This document shows positions 40,483-51,853 of a DNA stretch of 64,000 bases, piece by piece. The first letter of the stretch is position 1, and each line of letters starts with the position of its first letter. The translations under genes were made by a program, and so were the position numbers. The DNA is from Prostheceraeus crozeri (lineage: Eukaryota > Platyhelminthes > Polycladida > Euryleptidae): positions 1 through 64,000 of the forward strand of contig CAJQUW010009088.1 of the NCBI GenBank assembly GCA_907163375.1. The letters run 5' to 3'. The notes beneath the pieces are model-generated. The model saw nothing but the letters and a program-made list of their open reading frames with translations. It ran no database searches and was not told where the DNA came from.

Positions 40483-41271
40483 GTGAAAAGGAAGAAAATG
40501 GAAATCTTGATACACGAAGAACAGAGTTTTGGTCTATCATCAGGTATGCGAAATTCTAACCCCAATTTTAGTGAAAGGCAACCTTCAGATATCAGCCTAG
40601 CAACGATGCAACCATTCGATAGAAACAATATGAGGAAGACTGAATCAAATGTGGATATGAATTCAGATGAAAACAAAATGCAATCTCAACCTGAAGCTTT
40701 CAAGAATTTATCTGACGCAACCTTTGATGACTCTGAGCTGCATGTCCTGCAACAAAGTCCATCGTTCGTTCCTCAACCATCCAAGGTAACAAACTCAGAC
40801 ATTTTGAAATTTAGGGGAGGGATCATCAATGCTCAGTACAATTTATCAAGATATTACAAAGAAATTCCTGAACGAATTGTTACTAGCTTCAGTGCAAGGA
40901 TAAATTGCCAACTTACAGAATACCAAAATTTCATACCTTCTGCTACATCAAAAAAGGAGACAAAAGCAATCAAAAGTATAAAAAGAAAAGAAAATGTTGT
41001 GATTATGCCTTCAGATAAGACAAAGCGTCTAATTGCCCTAAAGAATGATGACTATAAAGCAATATTAACAAATTCATTAAATGATTCTGACAAAAAAGTT
41101 TCAGCTATGAAGCCATCAACTTTGCAAGCCGCTTTCAATTCTTCCTTGACATCTGTTATTTCAAAATACGAAAATTCCACCTGGTATAAATCATCTCGGA
41201 ATTGGTACAGCAGTGACCCGTTGGTAAGCCTACCTTATGCTTTGCCTAAAGACCATAAACTGGTAACTTGA
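40483..41271 (+). CDS. Penelope N-terminal protein part (copy 2)
   Basis: The 262-aa frame has a low-complexity start, then NVVIMPSDKTKRLIALKNDDYKA (here read in two parts: NVVIMPSDKTKRL and IALKNDDYKA). This is the usual block ahead of the reverse transcriptase, where aspartate, lysine and tyrosine are conserved. It ends in LPYALPKDHKL, the LPKxHK motif that starts the RT fingers. The RT continues in the next frame, and the frame change is the same in copy 1. It could be a read-through feature or an inherited defect of the source. Confidence 0.7.
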   Translation: MKRKKMEILIHEEQSFGLSSGMRNSNPNFSERQPSDISLATMQPFDRNNMRKTESNVDMNSDENKMQSQPEAFKNLSDATFDDSELHVLQQSPSFVPQPSKVTNSDILKFRGGIINAQYNLSRYYKEIPERIVTSFSARINCQLTEYQNFIPSATSKKETKAIKSIKRKENVVIMPSDKTKRLIALKNDDYKAILTNSLNDSDKKVSAMKPSTLQAAFNSSLTSVISKYENSTWYKSSRNWYSSDPLVSLPYALPKDHKLVT

Positions 41272-42710
41272 AAGGCAGACCTATAATAGATACCAAAGAA
41301 TCTCCGGGGCGCAATTTAGCAGTTTTTCTAGCATCAGAGTTGAATAAACTAATCAAACATCATGTCCCAGCACATTTGGCATCTACAACTGATTTTCTGG
41401 ATTCCATTAAGTCTATGGATATGTCACAAAAGAAATTTGGGTCTCTAGACGTTGTAAATTTGTATGGGTCCATACCAATAGAAACCAATGAAAATGTGGG
41501 TATGTTGCAAATTGTCTCAGAATTTTTTGATAGATATAAACAAGAATCAACCATCAATGATATTACAGCAGAAGACTTCGAGGACCTCCTGAGACTTGCA
41601 TTTTGTTCTGATTCTTATTTGTTGGAAGGTGAAGTGAAACATCAAATGAGTGGAATTGCTATGGGAAATAATTGTGCCCCGCCAGTGGCAATCATTTTCA
41701 CGGACATCGAGAGAAAGGTATTGGAAGAAGCTTCATGGATTCATTACTGGCGCAGATACATTGACGATGTATTCGTCATATTTGAAGAGAACTATCATTT
41801 AGATGACATCAAGTTACTCGCGAATGACATTCATGACAATATCCAATTCACTACTGAAGCTCCTGAAGAAAATAGTATCCCTTTTCTTGATGTCCAACTG
41901 CATGTGGAAGACAATGATAGGTTTTTATATCATTTATATATAAAGCCGACTCATAGCAACACATGCTTGCCATACAATTCTGGGGTTCCTTTATCTAGAA
42001 AAACAGCACTGATGAAAACAGAAAGAATAAAAGCAGAGAGAGCTTCTTCAAATGACATTAATTTGGATATCTCGCTAAATTTGTTGAGAACTAGGTTTCT
42101 GCTCAACGGTTATCCTGCTGAATTCATTAGAAAACATTTCCTTGAGCTCAACATAAACCGAAATATAAAACGAAACAACAAGAACGAAAAATCAGATGTA
42201 GTATACATGAAAGTCCCATTTATCAATGAATTTGAGAAGAGAAAACTGATTAGGATAAGAGATGAGCATGGGCTTTCTGACTACGTTCGATTCGTGTTTA
42301 TAACTGAACCTGCTCTGAAATATTCGTTGAGAAATCCGAAGGAGACAAGACCCTGTAATGACAAATGCATTGGATGTAGAACCGCCCAAGATCCCGGAAA
42401 ATGTCTTAAGAAAAATGTAATTTATGAAATCAAATGCTTGATATGTGATCAAAGATACATTGGTGAAACGTCGAGAACAGTACAACAAAGAATTTACGAA
42501 CATACGAAACAAAAATCATCACACGTAAAAATGCACATGGACCTGCACCAGACCAATGATGAAACACCAGCTTTCTCCTGGAAGATCCTGCAGATCGTAA
42601 AAGCAAAGAAGTTGAGAAAGGCTACTGAAGCTCTCTACATACGGGATTGTGACCCACAAAAATTGATAAACGGATGCAAAGGATGGAATGTACCCATTTT
42701 CTTGACTTAA
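41268..42710 (+). CDS. Penelope reverse transcriptase with GIY-YIG nuclease (copy 2)
   Basis: Same domains as copy 1: RT with YIDDV, a Cys cluster, then GIY-YIG (KCLICDQRYIGETSRTVQQR). No ATG is at the start; the frame opens at TTG 41,268 next to the end of the upstream frame, so it is normally the continuation of that protein. Confidence 0.88.
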   Translation: MKGRPIIDTKESPGRNLAVFLASELNKLIKHHVPAHLASTTDFLDSIKSMDMSQKKFGSLDVVNLYGSIPIETNENVGMLQIVSEFFDRYKQESTINDITAEDFEDLLRLAFCSDSYLLEGEVKHQMSGIAMGNNCAPPVAIIFTDIERKVLEEASWIHYWRRYIDDVFVIFEENYHLDDIKLLANDIHDNIQFTTEAPEENSIPFLDVQLHVEDNDRFLYHLYIKPTHSNTCLPYNSGVPLSRKTALMKTERIKAERASSNDINLDISLNLLRTRFLLNGYPAEFIRKHFLELNINRNIKRNNKNEKSDVVYMKVPFINEFEKRKLIRIRDEHGLSDYVRFVFITEPALKYSLRNPKETRPCNDKCIGCRTAQDPGKCLKKNVIYEIKCLICDQRYIGETSRTVQQRIYEHTKQKSSHVKMHMDLHQTNDETPAFSWKILQIVKAKKLRKATEALYIRDCDPQKLINGCKGWNVPIFLT

Positions 42711-42984
42711 TCTCCCTCTGCTAGACTTTTCTATATCTATTTACTTTTATTGGACATTCTTGTAGAATTTTTTATTAGAGCTTTCTGAATCATTTCTATG
42801 TTGCATTGTAGGATTTCTTGATAGGATAATTTTGAACTCTGTATATAATTGTTAATGCAGGATATATCTTTTAGCAGTAAATAATTCCCTTGATAAAGCC
42901 TACGGCGAAAATTTGGGAGAACTACCTAATTGTTTTATTTGCGGAAGAAGGGCTAATAGGCCAACAATTAATTTATTTTAAAAT

Positions 42985-43460
42985 TGCCTTTGTCGGGGAT
43001 ATCAATATGAAACGATTTCAGAAGGGAGTCGACCTTTTACGTGTTTGTTTATCCAAGCAGATAATAATAGACCTGTTTCACTATGAAAACTACCCGCAAA
43101 AAGAAGGAATGAGCATCGGATCATCCATTGAACCTCCTGTAGTTGAATTCTCATTAGACATTATAGGAAGCAATGTCCGTTTTTTTTACACAAAGTACAT
43201 TGATGACATTTTAACTGTCTTTTCGGTCTGCAACCGAAACCCACACTTTTTTTAGAACGGTTTAATGCTGTTGATTCATCACTTCATCTTACCATGAAAA
43301 AGAACCGATAAATAACTCAATTAATTTTCTAGATATGACTATTTTCATAGAAATGGCAAATTTGAAACCAATTGTATAAAAGAAACAAATACATTATTGT
43401 ATACTCATAACCTCTCCTACAGTCCCTATTCTTATAAGAACAACGCGATTAAAGCATTGT
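42985..43460 (+). pseudogene. Older Penelope reverse transcriptase relic
   Basis: GMSIGSSIEPPVVEFSLD and FYTKYIDDILTVF resemble RT motifs, and INSINFLDMTIFIE further on resembles the NFLDL segment of Penelope RTs. Several frame changes and stops are present. It is clearly older than, and different from, copies 1 and 2, which end just upstream. Confidence 0.6.
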
Positions 43461-43621
43461 AGATCTCAAAAAATTGTTTGCCTCTCAGTGGTCAAACGCG
43501 GCAAATTTGCATTTTTAACGCAGGCCGAGTAAATTTATGAAGGTAAACTGTTGCGCATATGTAAAGAATGAAAGCACTGTATACATAGATAGAATTTCAA
43601 TGTGATTACAGCTTCCACGTT

Positions 43622-43800
43622 TAGTTGTTGGAGTGACCCCATGAGCCTGATAGTAAAAAGGCAATTTTCATTCAGACGAGCGCTTTCAGATGGTCATCGA
43701 CCACCATAATCATGCCTCGTGGAAAAGGGCCCGTCTAAATACAAATTGCTTTTTTTGCTATCAGGTCTACCATCATGATAATGGGGTCCTTCCAACAATT
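43622..43800. repeat. Fold-back element
   Basis: The left arm (GTTGTTGGAGTGACCCCAT, then CCTGATAGTAAAAAGGCAAT) pairs with the right arm ending ATGGGGTCCTTCCAACAAT. Arms are about 55-60 bases with mismatches. Confidence 0.65.
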
Positions 43801-46800
43801 GAATATTGAAAGACCCTCATTTTCAAAGAAATTCCACGTTTTGACTAGACGAATTTATGTATCTTAAGATGTGAGAGATTGCATCCATTACTGGACCAGC
43901 TGGCATCATTACTGGGACAAAAGAAACATACTTGCGGGATAGCACCTCGAAAGGTAGGCTCAATTCCGGCGCAAAAGAAACTTTTTTGTGACAGGGATTT
44001 CCTGCAACATATGCTTTGACGGCTTCAATGAATTTGGCTGAAATATTACTTCAATTCATTTTATATTAATTTCTTTTGACCGAGTGAAACTGCTTTTGAG
44101 AAGCTGATAAATTTCGGAGACCAGTACAATAAAATCCTTAGTTTACTATTTATACATATACAATCATTTTCTACTCTGGCTGCAAACTTATTGAAAATAT
44201 TATGCAAGTAACTGAGAAGCATTATTTGCACCATTAAAATTGCTAACTGCTAATCAAATAAATGACGGTAATTTTTCAATAATGCTTCCACAGTCTTTTT
44301 CAATTATCAAACAATAATGAAATATTAAAAATACGCATAACCGAATACAATAACGAAAGCTGAATGAACTAGATAAACGAAAATTAGAATTCTGGGATGG
44401 AACATCACAAAACATTATAACTGAATACTTCGGAAATCAAATAACCACTAGCAATGTGCATCTAATCATGTTAACATGCAACAAAGTAGACATTAATTCA
44501 GGGATTGTTTTTTAGTCTTGACATCTCAACTTACCGAAAACTAGCTGTAAGAATGGGCCTTTCAACCCAAACTTAGATCCTTTGGATCCGCTCCTCCCAT
44601 CTAAGTTGCACTGTAACTGTTCGTTGTGCAATAACAGTGTGTCGAATATTCTTTTCACCAATTCAGATTCATTCCTTCCACCGATAACGGAGAGACGAGG
44701 GACCTAGAACAAATTAGGCTTAATTAGATAGTTTCAGCGACCGAATATTCCTTGCTACCGTTAATTAAAATATTTACGTGTCTATTAAGTTCCCGCACTG
44801 GTCATATTTTATGGAAACGGCGAAGCTCTTCAATCTAATAAGCATTATAGTTAAGAATCTTGATTATTGTACAATTTTAGAGCCTAAAACCAATGTTCTA
44901 GCAGATGTCATTGACACTGATCAGCACGAGCTTTGTAAAGCAAATTGAAAAATGGTTCTTATAGAAGAGCCCTGGGCAGTTGAAATGAAATAGAACACGG
45001 GTACTCTACTTTTGCTACATCTCCCAAGATACCTAGGATCGCCTAGACCGCGATTTCGATTCAACGACATTAGTTGCTTTATAATGCCATTATAATTTCA
45101 TTTCAATTATTATATACCACTGCAACGAAATCTAGTGCTACTTACTTATTTCATGCTCATCTCTCTCAAGGTTCGAAAGGGTTTCAAGTCGAAATGAGAG
45201 ATTCAATAATAATTCCATTTTCGGTAACAGTCAACAAAATCGCGTCGTGATACAGCATTTTGAACACTTGGCCAAATCAGTGATAAGTTGATGTTATGAC
45301 CAACCGATGATTTATCCACTGTCGTCCACGGAGTTTGAGAATTTGGAGAACCTGAAATGATTTTGTTTTGAGCCGAGATTTACTGTGTTTAATGTCGGCA
45401 ATATGGATCAATCCTTAAAAAGACGCACAAGTAACTGCGATGAAGTAATACATGTATGTTCATCACACAGTGGCAGAACATTGTGTCAGAAAAAAATGCA
45501 TACGTAAATGGGATTTGTCTTGAAGCAAGCCACGAAAATGAAACTATGCACAATGTAAATAGAATGATTAAATATTGAGTTCCAAATTCAGTTGAAAAAT
45601 AGAACAAACCTGAATAGCTGGCATTTCATCCAATATCAGGAATCATCAGAATCCCTAGTTCACATATGTCAACATCGACACAGCTCCCTATTTAAAGTCG
45701 CAGCCATGCCAGGGTAAATTCGAGATTTGCAATTATATTATCTAAATTTCGACTAAATTTCAGTAACTTACTAATTGCAAATCAGAAACTATGCACAGTC
45801 AAACCTCGACATTGCGACCGCGCTCGGTTTTGCTAAAAACGGTCGCAATACCAAGAGATTATCATTGACGCTAATTGTTGAGTAGATTGAAAATTAAGTA
45901 AGAAGTTTTGGGTTGTTTCATGCTGCTACGACCACTACCAGATCACAATATCATGAAACATGCATTATTCCTTAGTTAAAAATCTTCATCTACAATATTT
46001 TATTAGTTTCAGAACGTGTGGACCTGTCTGTAAAGCGCAAAGAACATTTGACTGCTTCCTTCAAGCACCGCTTCGGTCATTAATAGATTCACTTTTCTTT
46101 GATGAAAAAGTGGTCAATGACAGGAAACTTTCATTAATAAGATTTTACATCTGGATAGCAGCAGCTTGTGAATAACTCTCCTCACTAACCGGACACCTTA
46201 TCATACCAATTATAAGAATACATTGAGTGATCTTGCCTGCGTACATCGTTTTACCGCATGCCATCATTTTGAATAGCATGTGGATAAAAAACAGTGGGGG
46301 AGACTTTTCACCACTAACTATGAATTTTCGAAGGGAATCTTGACATCGGCGATGGTGAAATGGTCAATATTACACTTTTAATGAATAGATGACAAAAAAC
46401 GGCAGTTTGTGAAGGAGTGAACATATTTATAAAGTATAATTTAAAAAATGAAAGGATATCACTTTCTTAATGTAAGAATCAAGTAAGGCCTGCTAATGTG
46501 TGTCAGGTGTTGCGGTCAGTGATAGAGCTTCTTATCCACATAATTGATGACTACTTAAGGTGTCAATTGAGTTTAAAGAAGTACTGATTTATACTCCGAT
46601 TGTCAGCAATTAAAGGACTAAACTCCATCCCGAAGATGATAGCTTTATAGCGTTACGTCCATCCATCCCAATCAAAATAACACCATGAAATAAACGAATA
46701 CGGACATATTTTGACATTTTGTCAATATTTTGGAGTGTCACGTGGTCGCTCTATCGAGAGAAAATGGTCAATTCGTTCCTGAAAAAATCGGTCGTGAAGC

Positions 46801-47764
46801 GCGACGGTCACTACTTCAGTATGTGGGATTTCCTATCTTATTGTTCCGAAAAAGGATGCTGACCTGAACGTGTGTAAAAAGTGCATTTTCTTATTAACCC
46901 TGACTTTAAAACTACAAACTGAACACTAAACTATAATTTCGAGAATCAAGGTAGAGCCTAGCTATCCATAAAATGGCGAAACTTTTACACTAATATAGAA
47001 TTTAGTCATTCGACCTAATAATACTGATAGGAGACATAACTTTTGTTGAGTATACCTAGCATTTCAGCGAATTTTTTCAGCACAGTGGATGACGATTAGA
47101 CCTACTTTTAATGATAAATCAATAATATGAACTTTAAATTTCAACAGCAATTTCCCAAACTCCTAAACTAAAGAATAGGGACATTTTGATATCTTTTAGA
47201 AGAGAGATATTCGGCCACTTAATATTTTACTAGAAAAGCGGATTCCGCACTTTGAGTGCTACTTAGCGAGAATATGATTGACCGGTGGGCGGCATTTCGG
47301 TTCTCTTTCACTCTGCGTTTTAAGGAACCCTCTGCTTTTCCTATCACCAATCCAGAAAAGATTGGTGTCAGCCGATCTCACTCTCTTCCACCACTGTGAC
47401 AAAATATGATGGGGAAAGCATCATATTGCAACAATTTTTTTCTTCATTACTTCTATGCGTAGAAGTGCACCTCAATGCCGATAAGACGAAATCTCTAGAC
47501 CTAACCTATAGAAGGTAGCCTAAAAGTTGGCGCTGAAATTTGAAAGTTTCCGCCCCTCAACCAGTCTTAATTGAGTTTCTAAAACATTACAATTAAAGGA
47601 TTAAGTTACATCCAAAGGTTGTAGGTCATTGATCGTCTTGTGCAAAGGTCTTGTGAAGTTCGCATATTGATATCAGTGTGCAACATAAAGTAAATGTATG
47701 ATCTACATAACATTTAAACATATATACATGCCATTTGAATATGACGAAGTGAACAAAGGTAAAT
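43801..47764. other. No gene seen; possible pogo/Tc1-type end at 45,795
   Basis: Four kb without a supported gene. CAGTCAAACCTCGACATTGC (45,796-45,815), followed by a 10-bp stem (ATTGCGACCG and its complement at 45,841), resembles ends of pogo/Tigger-type elements; no transposase is seen. The rest is AT-rich, with only chance frames. Confidence 0.4.
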
Positions 47765-47770
47765 ATCATT
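47765..47770. other. Candidate 6-bp target duplication of copy B
   Basis: ATCATT directly precedes the left terminus of copy B; its partner would be right of the window. Confidence 0.4.
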
Positions 47771-48003
47771 AGTAGTAAGTAAAACTCCACTTCTGGATAG
47801 CGCAAGATGGCCGCCGTCGCTGACGTCCCCCCCCTCTGGACCGGCAGAGTGTCGTGGTCGGCCGCCGTGGTGCTTCGGGTCTGACGTCCCCCCCCTCTGG
47901 CCGACCGTCGTGTAGCGCGCGGTGATGTGGTGTCTAGGTTGGCGTGGTGTGCCGGCCAGGTTGGCGTGGTGTGCCGGCCAGGTTGGGAGGGAGGACTGTC
48001 GTA
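47771..48003 (+). repeat. GC-rich left tip of copy B
   Basis: This is the inverted counterpart of 32,712-33,037: terminus, CTGACGTCCCCCC boxes (near 47,819 and 47,880), and two units plus a part of the 22-bp minisatellite (about 47,935-47,993). It is about 90 bp shorter than the copy A tip. Confidence 0.85.
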
Positions 48004-48935
48004 GGACTGTCACAAAAACATTTTTCATCAAATTTCACTGACCCCCCCCCGACAGCAATCTTCTAACTTTGGTTCTAGTGAACGGATTTTGTTCGTTCGA
48101 GTTGCATTCGAAAGAGGAGAAAAAACTGCTCGACAACATTTTTTGTTGCGAGTCAATCGGACCAGCCGTTCAAAAGTTAGAGCGGTTACAAGATTTTAGG
48201 TCGGAGCTCGCTCACCTGAAAAAATCCTAAGTGTCAGTGTGGCTTTGTATGGGTAAAATTTTGAAAATTTTCCAAAGTGTGGAATTTCGACCTGGGACCG
48301 TCACCAAAACATTTTTCATCAAATTTCACTGACCTCCCCCCCCTGGACAGCTAGCTTCGATCTTGGCTTCTAGTGGACGGATTTTGTCGTGCCATAGCTC
48401 GTTTGAAAGCCAAGAGTGAGCCAAATTCACTGAAAGAAACGGCTTGTTCATATCTGTCTTCGTTTAGATGTGAGGCGCCATTTAAGATTTTGGGAGACTG
48501 TCGAAAAACGACAGAGTTAGAATTTTGGACGTTTTGGGCTGTAGCGTCAAAACGAGGCATCGGATGGGAAAACGGAGGCCAGATTCGGATTCAGCGTGAA
48601 ATTCTGCATCGGTATGGTGAGTTTCAAGTCAATCGGAGAGAAAAAGTTTCGCTGACGTCCCCCCCCCCCCCGGCACCGATCTTCCAACTTTGGTTCTAGA
48701 GATCGTAGAAAGTCGTGCAATAGCTCGTTTGAAAGCTAAGAGTGAGACAAATTCACTGAAAGAATCGCCTTGTTCCTATCTGTCTTCGTTTAGATGTGAG
48801 ACGCCATTTAAGATTTTGGGAGATTGACGAAAAACGATAGAGTTAGAATTTCCCAAGAAACAGCTCCAGCGGACGAATGAAGGCTCGGATTGGTAAACGG
48901 AGGCCAGATTTGGAATCCGCTTGATGTTATTGTCC
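48004..48935 (+). repeat. Left satellite units of copy B
   Basis: One alpha unit (about 48,040-48,340), one beta unit and one inner diverged unit. The counterpart region in copy A is about 7.9 kb long. Confidence 0.85.
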
Positions 48936-49025
48936 AATGAGGATCATCATCCAATGAGAATCAAGCATTTCTATATAAATAGCGAGCCTTCCACAGTGAG
49001 AATCATTCCATCGTTGAATCACACG
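48936..49025 (+). promoter_or_regulatory. Left-end promoter of copy B
   Basis: Same CCAAT boxes and TATATAAAT (48,974-48,982) as copy A. Confidence 0.7.
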
Positions 49026-49089
49026 AGTGACGGACGCACATTTCCTCTCTCTCTCTAGTTCCCTATTCTACTCGTATTATCCAACTAAA

Positions 49090-49852
49090 ATGGTAAGTCG
49101 CTACTTTCCTCCCTCTCCTCCCTTGAACGTAAACTTAATACAATCTTTTCCATTTTCAGGCATCTACTCCATCTACTGCACTAGTAGGACAAAATGGCGG
49201 TCAAAAGTTACAAGGTTCGCTACGATCAGATCATCTACAACTGAGGCCAGTGGAAGAAACAACCAAGGTACATAATCCTACACCGCTACAGCGTAAATTT
49301 AAACAAGTCTTGCGTTATGACGATCATGGCGTAGTACTGCTCCCTTCCACGGATGTCAAGATAATGCACAATCAGTATGGGGACTACATACTGATCCCCG
49401 TGAGTCCGTACATTCGCCACCAACTTGATATTATTGAGGAGTACGTGACATTAAATATGGACATTCCTACTCCTCTTGCTCAAGAGTGGAAGGCGAGAGA
49501 TGACAAGGATACTCCCTATAGAAAGATTTGGGATGGTAATCACATTTGCCTACCGGTATCACATTGGTGCACTTACTATAAGAAGGAGGGAGATCATTCA
49601 ACACCCATCACATGCGACGAGCTCGGAGAAGGTACTTGGGATATCCTTTTCAAAGTGAATGGGCTATATTATGGTCGGCATAAGGATAATAAAATAGCCT
49701 CTCTCTCCATGCATATGGAATCCATCCTATATATTCCAAAACCACCCAACGTGGACGACATAATTGATCAAATCCTTAACAGCAGTGGTACGAAGCGCAA
49801 GTCGGAGAAGAATGCTGCATCAAAACGCAAATCAAAGAAGGAGAATTACTAG
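49090..49852 (+). CDS. First rightward gene: lysine-tailed protein, possibly ssDNA-binding (copy B)
   Basis: Exon 1 codes only for the start: ATG 49,090-49,092 directly followed by donor GTAAGT. The intron is 49,093-49,159 (67 bases, TTCCATTTTCAG acceptor). Exon 2 reads on without a stop (ASTPSTALVGQNGG and onward) to 49,852. The product is about 230 aa with the same basic tail as in copy A. It is the clearest view of the leader design used by this element. Confidence 0.72.
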
Positions 49853-49886
49853 TCCTTTCCTAACTCTACCCTATGACAATTCGCTT

Positions 49887-50012
49887 ATGTGCTTTGAGTG
49901 TCGTAGACGTGGTCTTATTAGATACATTTTACTTCTTCGTTGCCATCATATCATTTGTCTATTTTGTCGTGAAAAGCATCGATGTAATTCTTCATTTTGT
50001 AATATGTTATAG
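49887..50012 (+). CDS. Mini RING-like zinc protein (copy B)
   Basis: Same 41-aa frame and ligand pattern as copy A, with two conservative changes. Conservation of all cysteines supports a real product. Confidence 0.5.
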   Translation: MCFECRRRGLIRYILLLRCHHIICLFCREKHRCNSSFCNML

Positions 50013-50045
50013 AACGTTTCCTTAGATGTGTAATTTCCGTTTTAG

Positions 50046-50594
50046 GCTTCTATCATCATTTTTATGGATTGTGAGGGTGAACCTGTACAGGAGCTCAGTG
50101 CTATTGCTATGAACAATTGGACATATTAGAATGTTAGTGTCTATCATCAACATGCCAACTGCAATCCCAATGTTGATCAATGGGCGAGAAAACACATTCA
50201 TGGACTTAATCTGAAATATTTGCAAGACTATGGCTTTTCTTGTGAGAGTGCTCTTCTTATTGACTTTAAACGATGGTTAGCTGCTTTCAATGTTATACGC
50301 ATCTTTTGTAATAATCCTGGTAAGGAGAGGAAAGTATTTCCTAATTTAATCATTGATGATATTTTGCTCCCACCTTGGGATAGTAGAGTGCATCAACATT
50401 ATCATGAAGTCACGAAACGTTTTAAGGATTTGTGTGTTCCTATTTTGTCTGTTCGTTGTAGTAGCTACATTCATAACCAATGCTTCTTTCCTCCTTACCT
50501 CAGCACTGCCAAAGTCCTGTATGGTTATCATTGCTCGCTGTATGATAGTTACCAGCTGTATCTATTTTATCTCTTTCAAACCATTGATTTATAA
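50046..50594 (+). pseudogene. DEDD exonuclease-like gene (copy B, broken)
   Basis: Same acceptor (TTTCCGTTTTAG ending at 50,045) and first motif as copy A. This copy is broken. The acceptor joins the leader ATG in the same phase as the first gene. Confidence 0.4.
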
Positions 50595-50678
50595 TGCATG
50601 CTTGTTACCGTTATTCAATAAATGTTACTATGAGAAGAGTTGTTTTCATGCAATGGATGGGTTAGTTAAAGGGCGATC

Positions 50679-51089
50679 ATGTCTTTCTCAAACGACTGCG
50701 GAACATTACATTTTCATAGGCAAAGTTTAAAAGGAGCTGTTCAAGATTATGTGATAAATTTTCATAAAGATGAGACCGACATCGAAGCAGTGGTCGATGA
50801 TGCTAGCACTCTATTTCTAGAGTTAATGAATACATTCTCTGATAGCATTATCATGGCGCGATTAGTTGCGAAAATTAAGTTTAGTCATTTTGGAAAGGAA
50901 GAGGTGGAAAGTCGCTCTTTCCATTTTGCTTCTTATTCAATGGAAGTGGTAGATCACCCCGAAGAATTTTTTAAAAGACATATGATAAAAATTGCTGAAC
51001 GTCTTAACGCATTTAACCATCATGGTAGCAGTCTAGTGATTGAAGCGATTTCAGATATTCACATTCAACTTTCCATAAAGAAAAATTGA
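50679..51089 (+). CDS. 136-aa protein with a polB N-terminal-type module (copy B)
   Basis: The intact-looking form of the gene. The N-terminal part is mixed. The middle has FHKDETDIEAVVDDAST, and the C-terminal module (HFASYSMEVVDHPEEFF, then RLNAFNHHGSSLVIEAISD, then IHIQLSI) resembles the polB N-terminal module VDKFNQRDSALIFDG plus a following strand. No catalytic motif. A replication-accessory role is inferred. Confidence 0.6.
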   Translation: MSFSNDCGTLHFHRQSLKGAVQDYVINFHKDETDIEAVVDDASTLFLELMNTFSDSIIMARLVAKIKFSHFGKEEVESRSFHFASYSMEVVDHPEEFFKRHMIKIAERLNAFNHHGSSLVIEAISDIHIQLSIKKN

Positions 51090-51091
51090 AA

Positions 51092-51415
51092 ATGCAGTGG
51101 TACTTGATTGTAGCACAACTGGTTTTCGAGCTATGTCTGCTCACTCTCGAAGTATATTCCTTCTGTACATGTGTCTATTATTTAGAAAAGGCTAGCAAAT
51201 TCATATCTTCAAAAAGACTTGCTATAGACATCAGTAACGGTGAAACTATGTGTTGTGATGTATGTAAGCGAAAGGATGGAAATGAAAAGCGCATCTTCAA
51301 GAGACGTAAGCATTCTTTTTGTCAACGCTGTTTCATACGTAATTGCATTCAACTTTGCCAATGTAACCACTGTGACATTGCTCATTTCGAGTGTCACTTA
51401 TGTCGCAATAGTTAG
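51092..51415 (+). CDS. Membrane-anchored RING protein (copy B)
   Basis: Same layout as copy A: one membrane segment, then the Cys/His cluster ending FECHLCRNS. It starts just past the stop of the 136-aa gene. Confidence 0.55.
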   Translation: MQWYLIVAQLVFELCLLTLEVYSFCTCVYYLEKASKFISSKRLAIDISNGETMCCDVCKRKDGNEKRIFKRRKHSFCQRCFIRNCIQLCQCNHCDIAHFECHLCRNS

Positions 51416-51466
51416 TACCTATGCAAATGTGGTAAAGATAGGTTTTAGCAAAGACTAACACGGAAA

Positions 51467-51820
51467 ATGGCGAAACGTAAAATGGCGAAACGTAAAAGTC
51501 AAAAGTTTTCTTCAGCCATTCAAGCTCTCCGACGAATGAAAGCAAATCAGCGATACAATGCTATACGACATGCCAACGATAAATTCATTCATGAAATTAT
51601 TTCTCATGTCAGAAAGTTGAGGACGAAGAAATTAGCGCCAAAACAACGAAAGTTACTTAAGCGATATGCTACGAAATTGCGTTTCATCTCCAATCCTAAA
51701 GTCACCCTTCAAAGAAAGAGGAAAACTCTAACACAAAAGGGCGGTTTCCTTTCAGCAATACTTCCAATGATAGCTCCTGCCGTGGGCAACCTATTGGTAA
51801 TATCTTTGGCTCTAAGCGTT
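51467..51820 (+). CDS. Small basic virion-type protein (copy B)
   Basis: It begins MAKRKMAKRKSQKFSSAIQ, more basic residues than in copy A, and ends in the GGFLSAILPMIAPAVG patch. In this copy it runs into the ATPase in one open frame to 52,471. Its probable job is genome condensation or membrane disruption. Confidence 0.55.
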
Positions 51821-51853
51821 AATTATGCAAATGTTGAATCTCAAAGTAATAAA

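Larger units (their letters stand above)
40469..42972 (+). mobile_element. Penelope-like element, copy 2
   Basis: The longer copy contains an upstream frame and the RT-nuclease frame. Its 3' end near 42,972 (GGCCAACAATTAATT) coincides with that of copy 1. The 3' untranslated part (42,711-42,972) is shared with copy 1 in inverted form (38,688-38,952). Confidence 0.85.

Noticed and set aside
45960-46175. A 71-aa plus-strand frame in the interval
   Set aside because: No recognisable motif, no upstream signals, and an isolated position.
33038-47770. Host protein-coding genes in the interval
   Set aside because: Only frames of 60-120 aa without domains, composition or splice context were seen outside the mobile elements.
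32712-48003. The interval as one 15-kb transposon with GC-rich inverted ends
   Set aside because: The inverted ends are continuous outward with the Polinton satellites, and similarity stops sharply at 33,037 and 47,771 on the interval side, so they are the tips of copies A and B.
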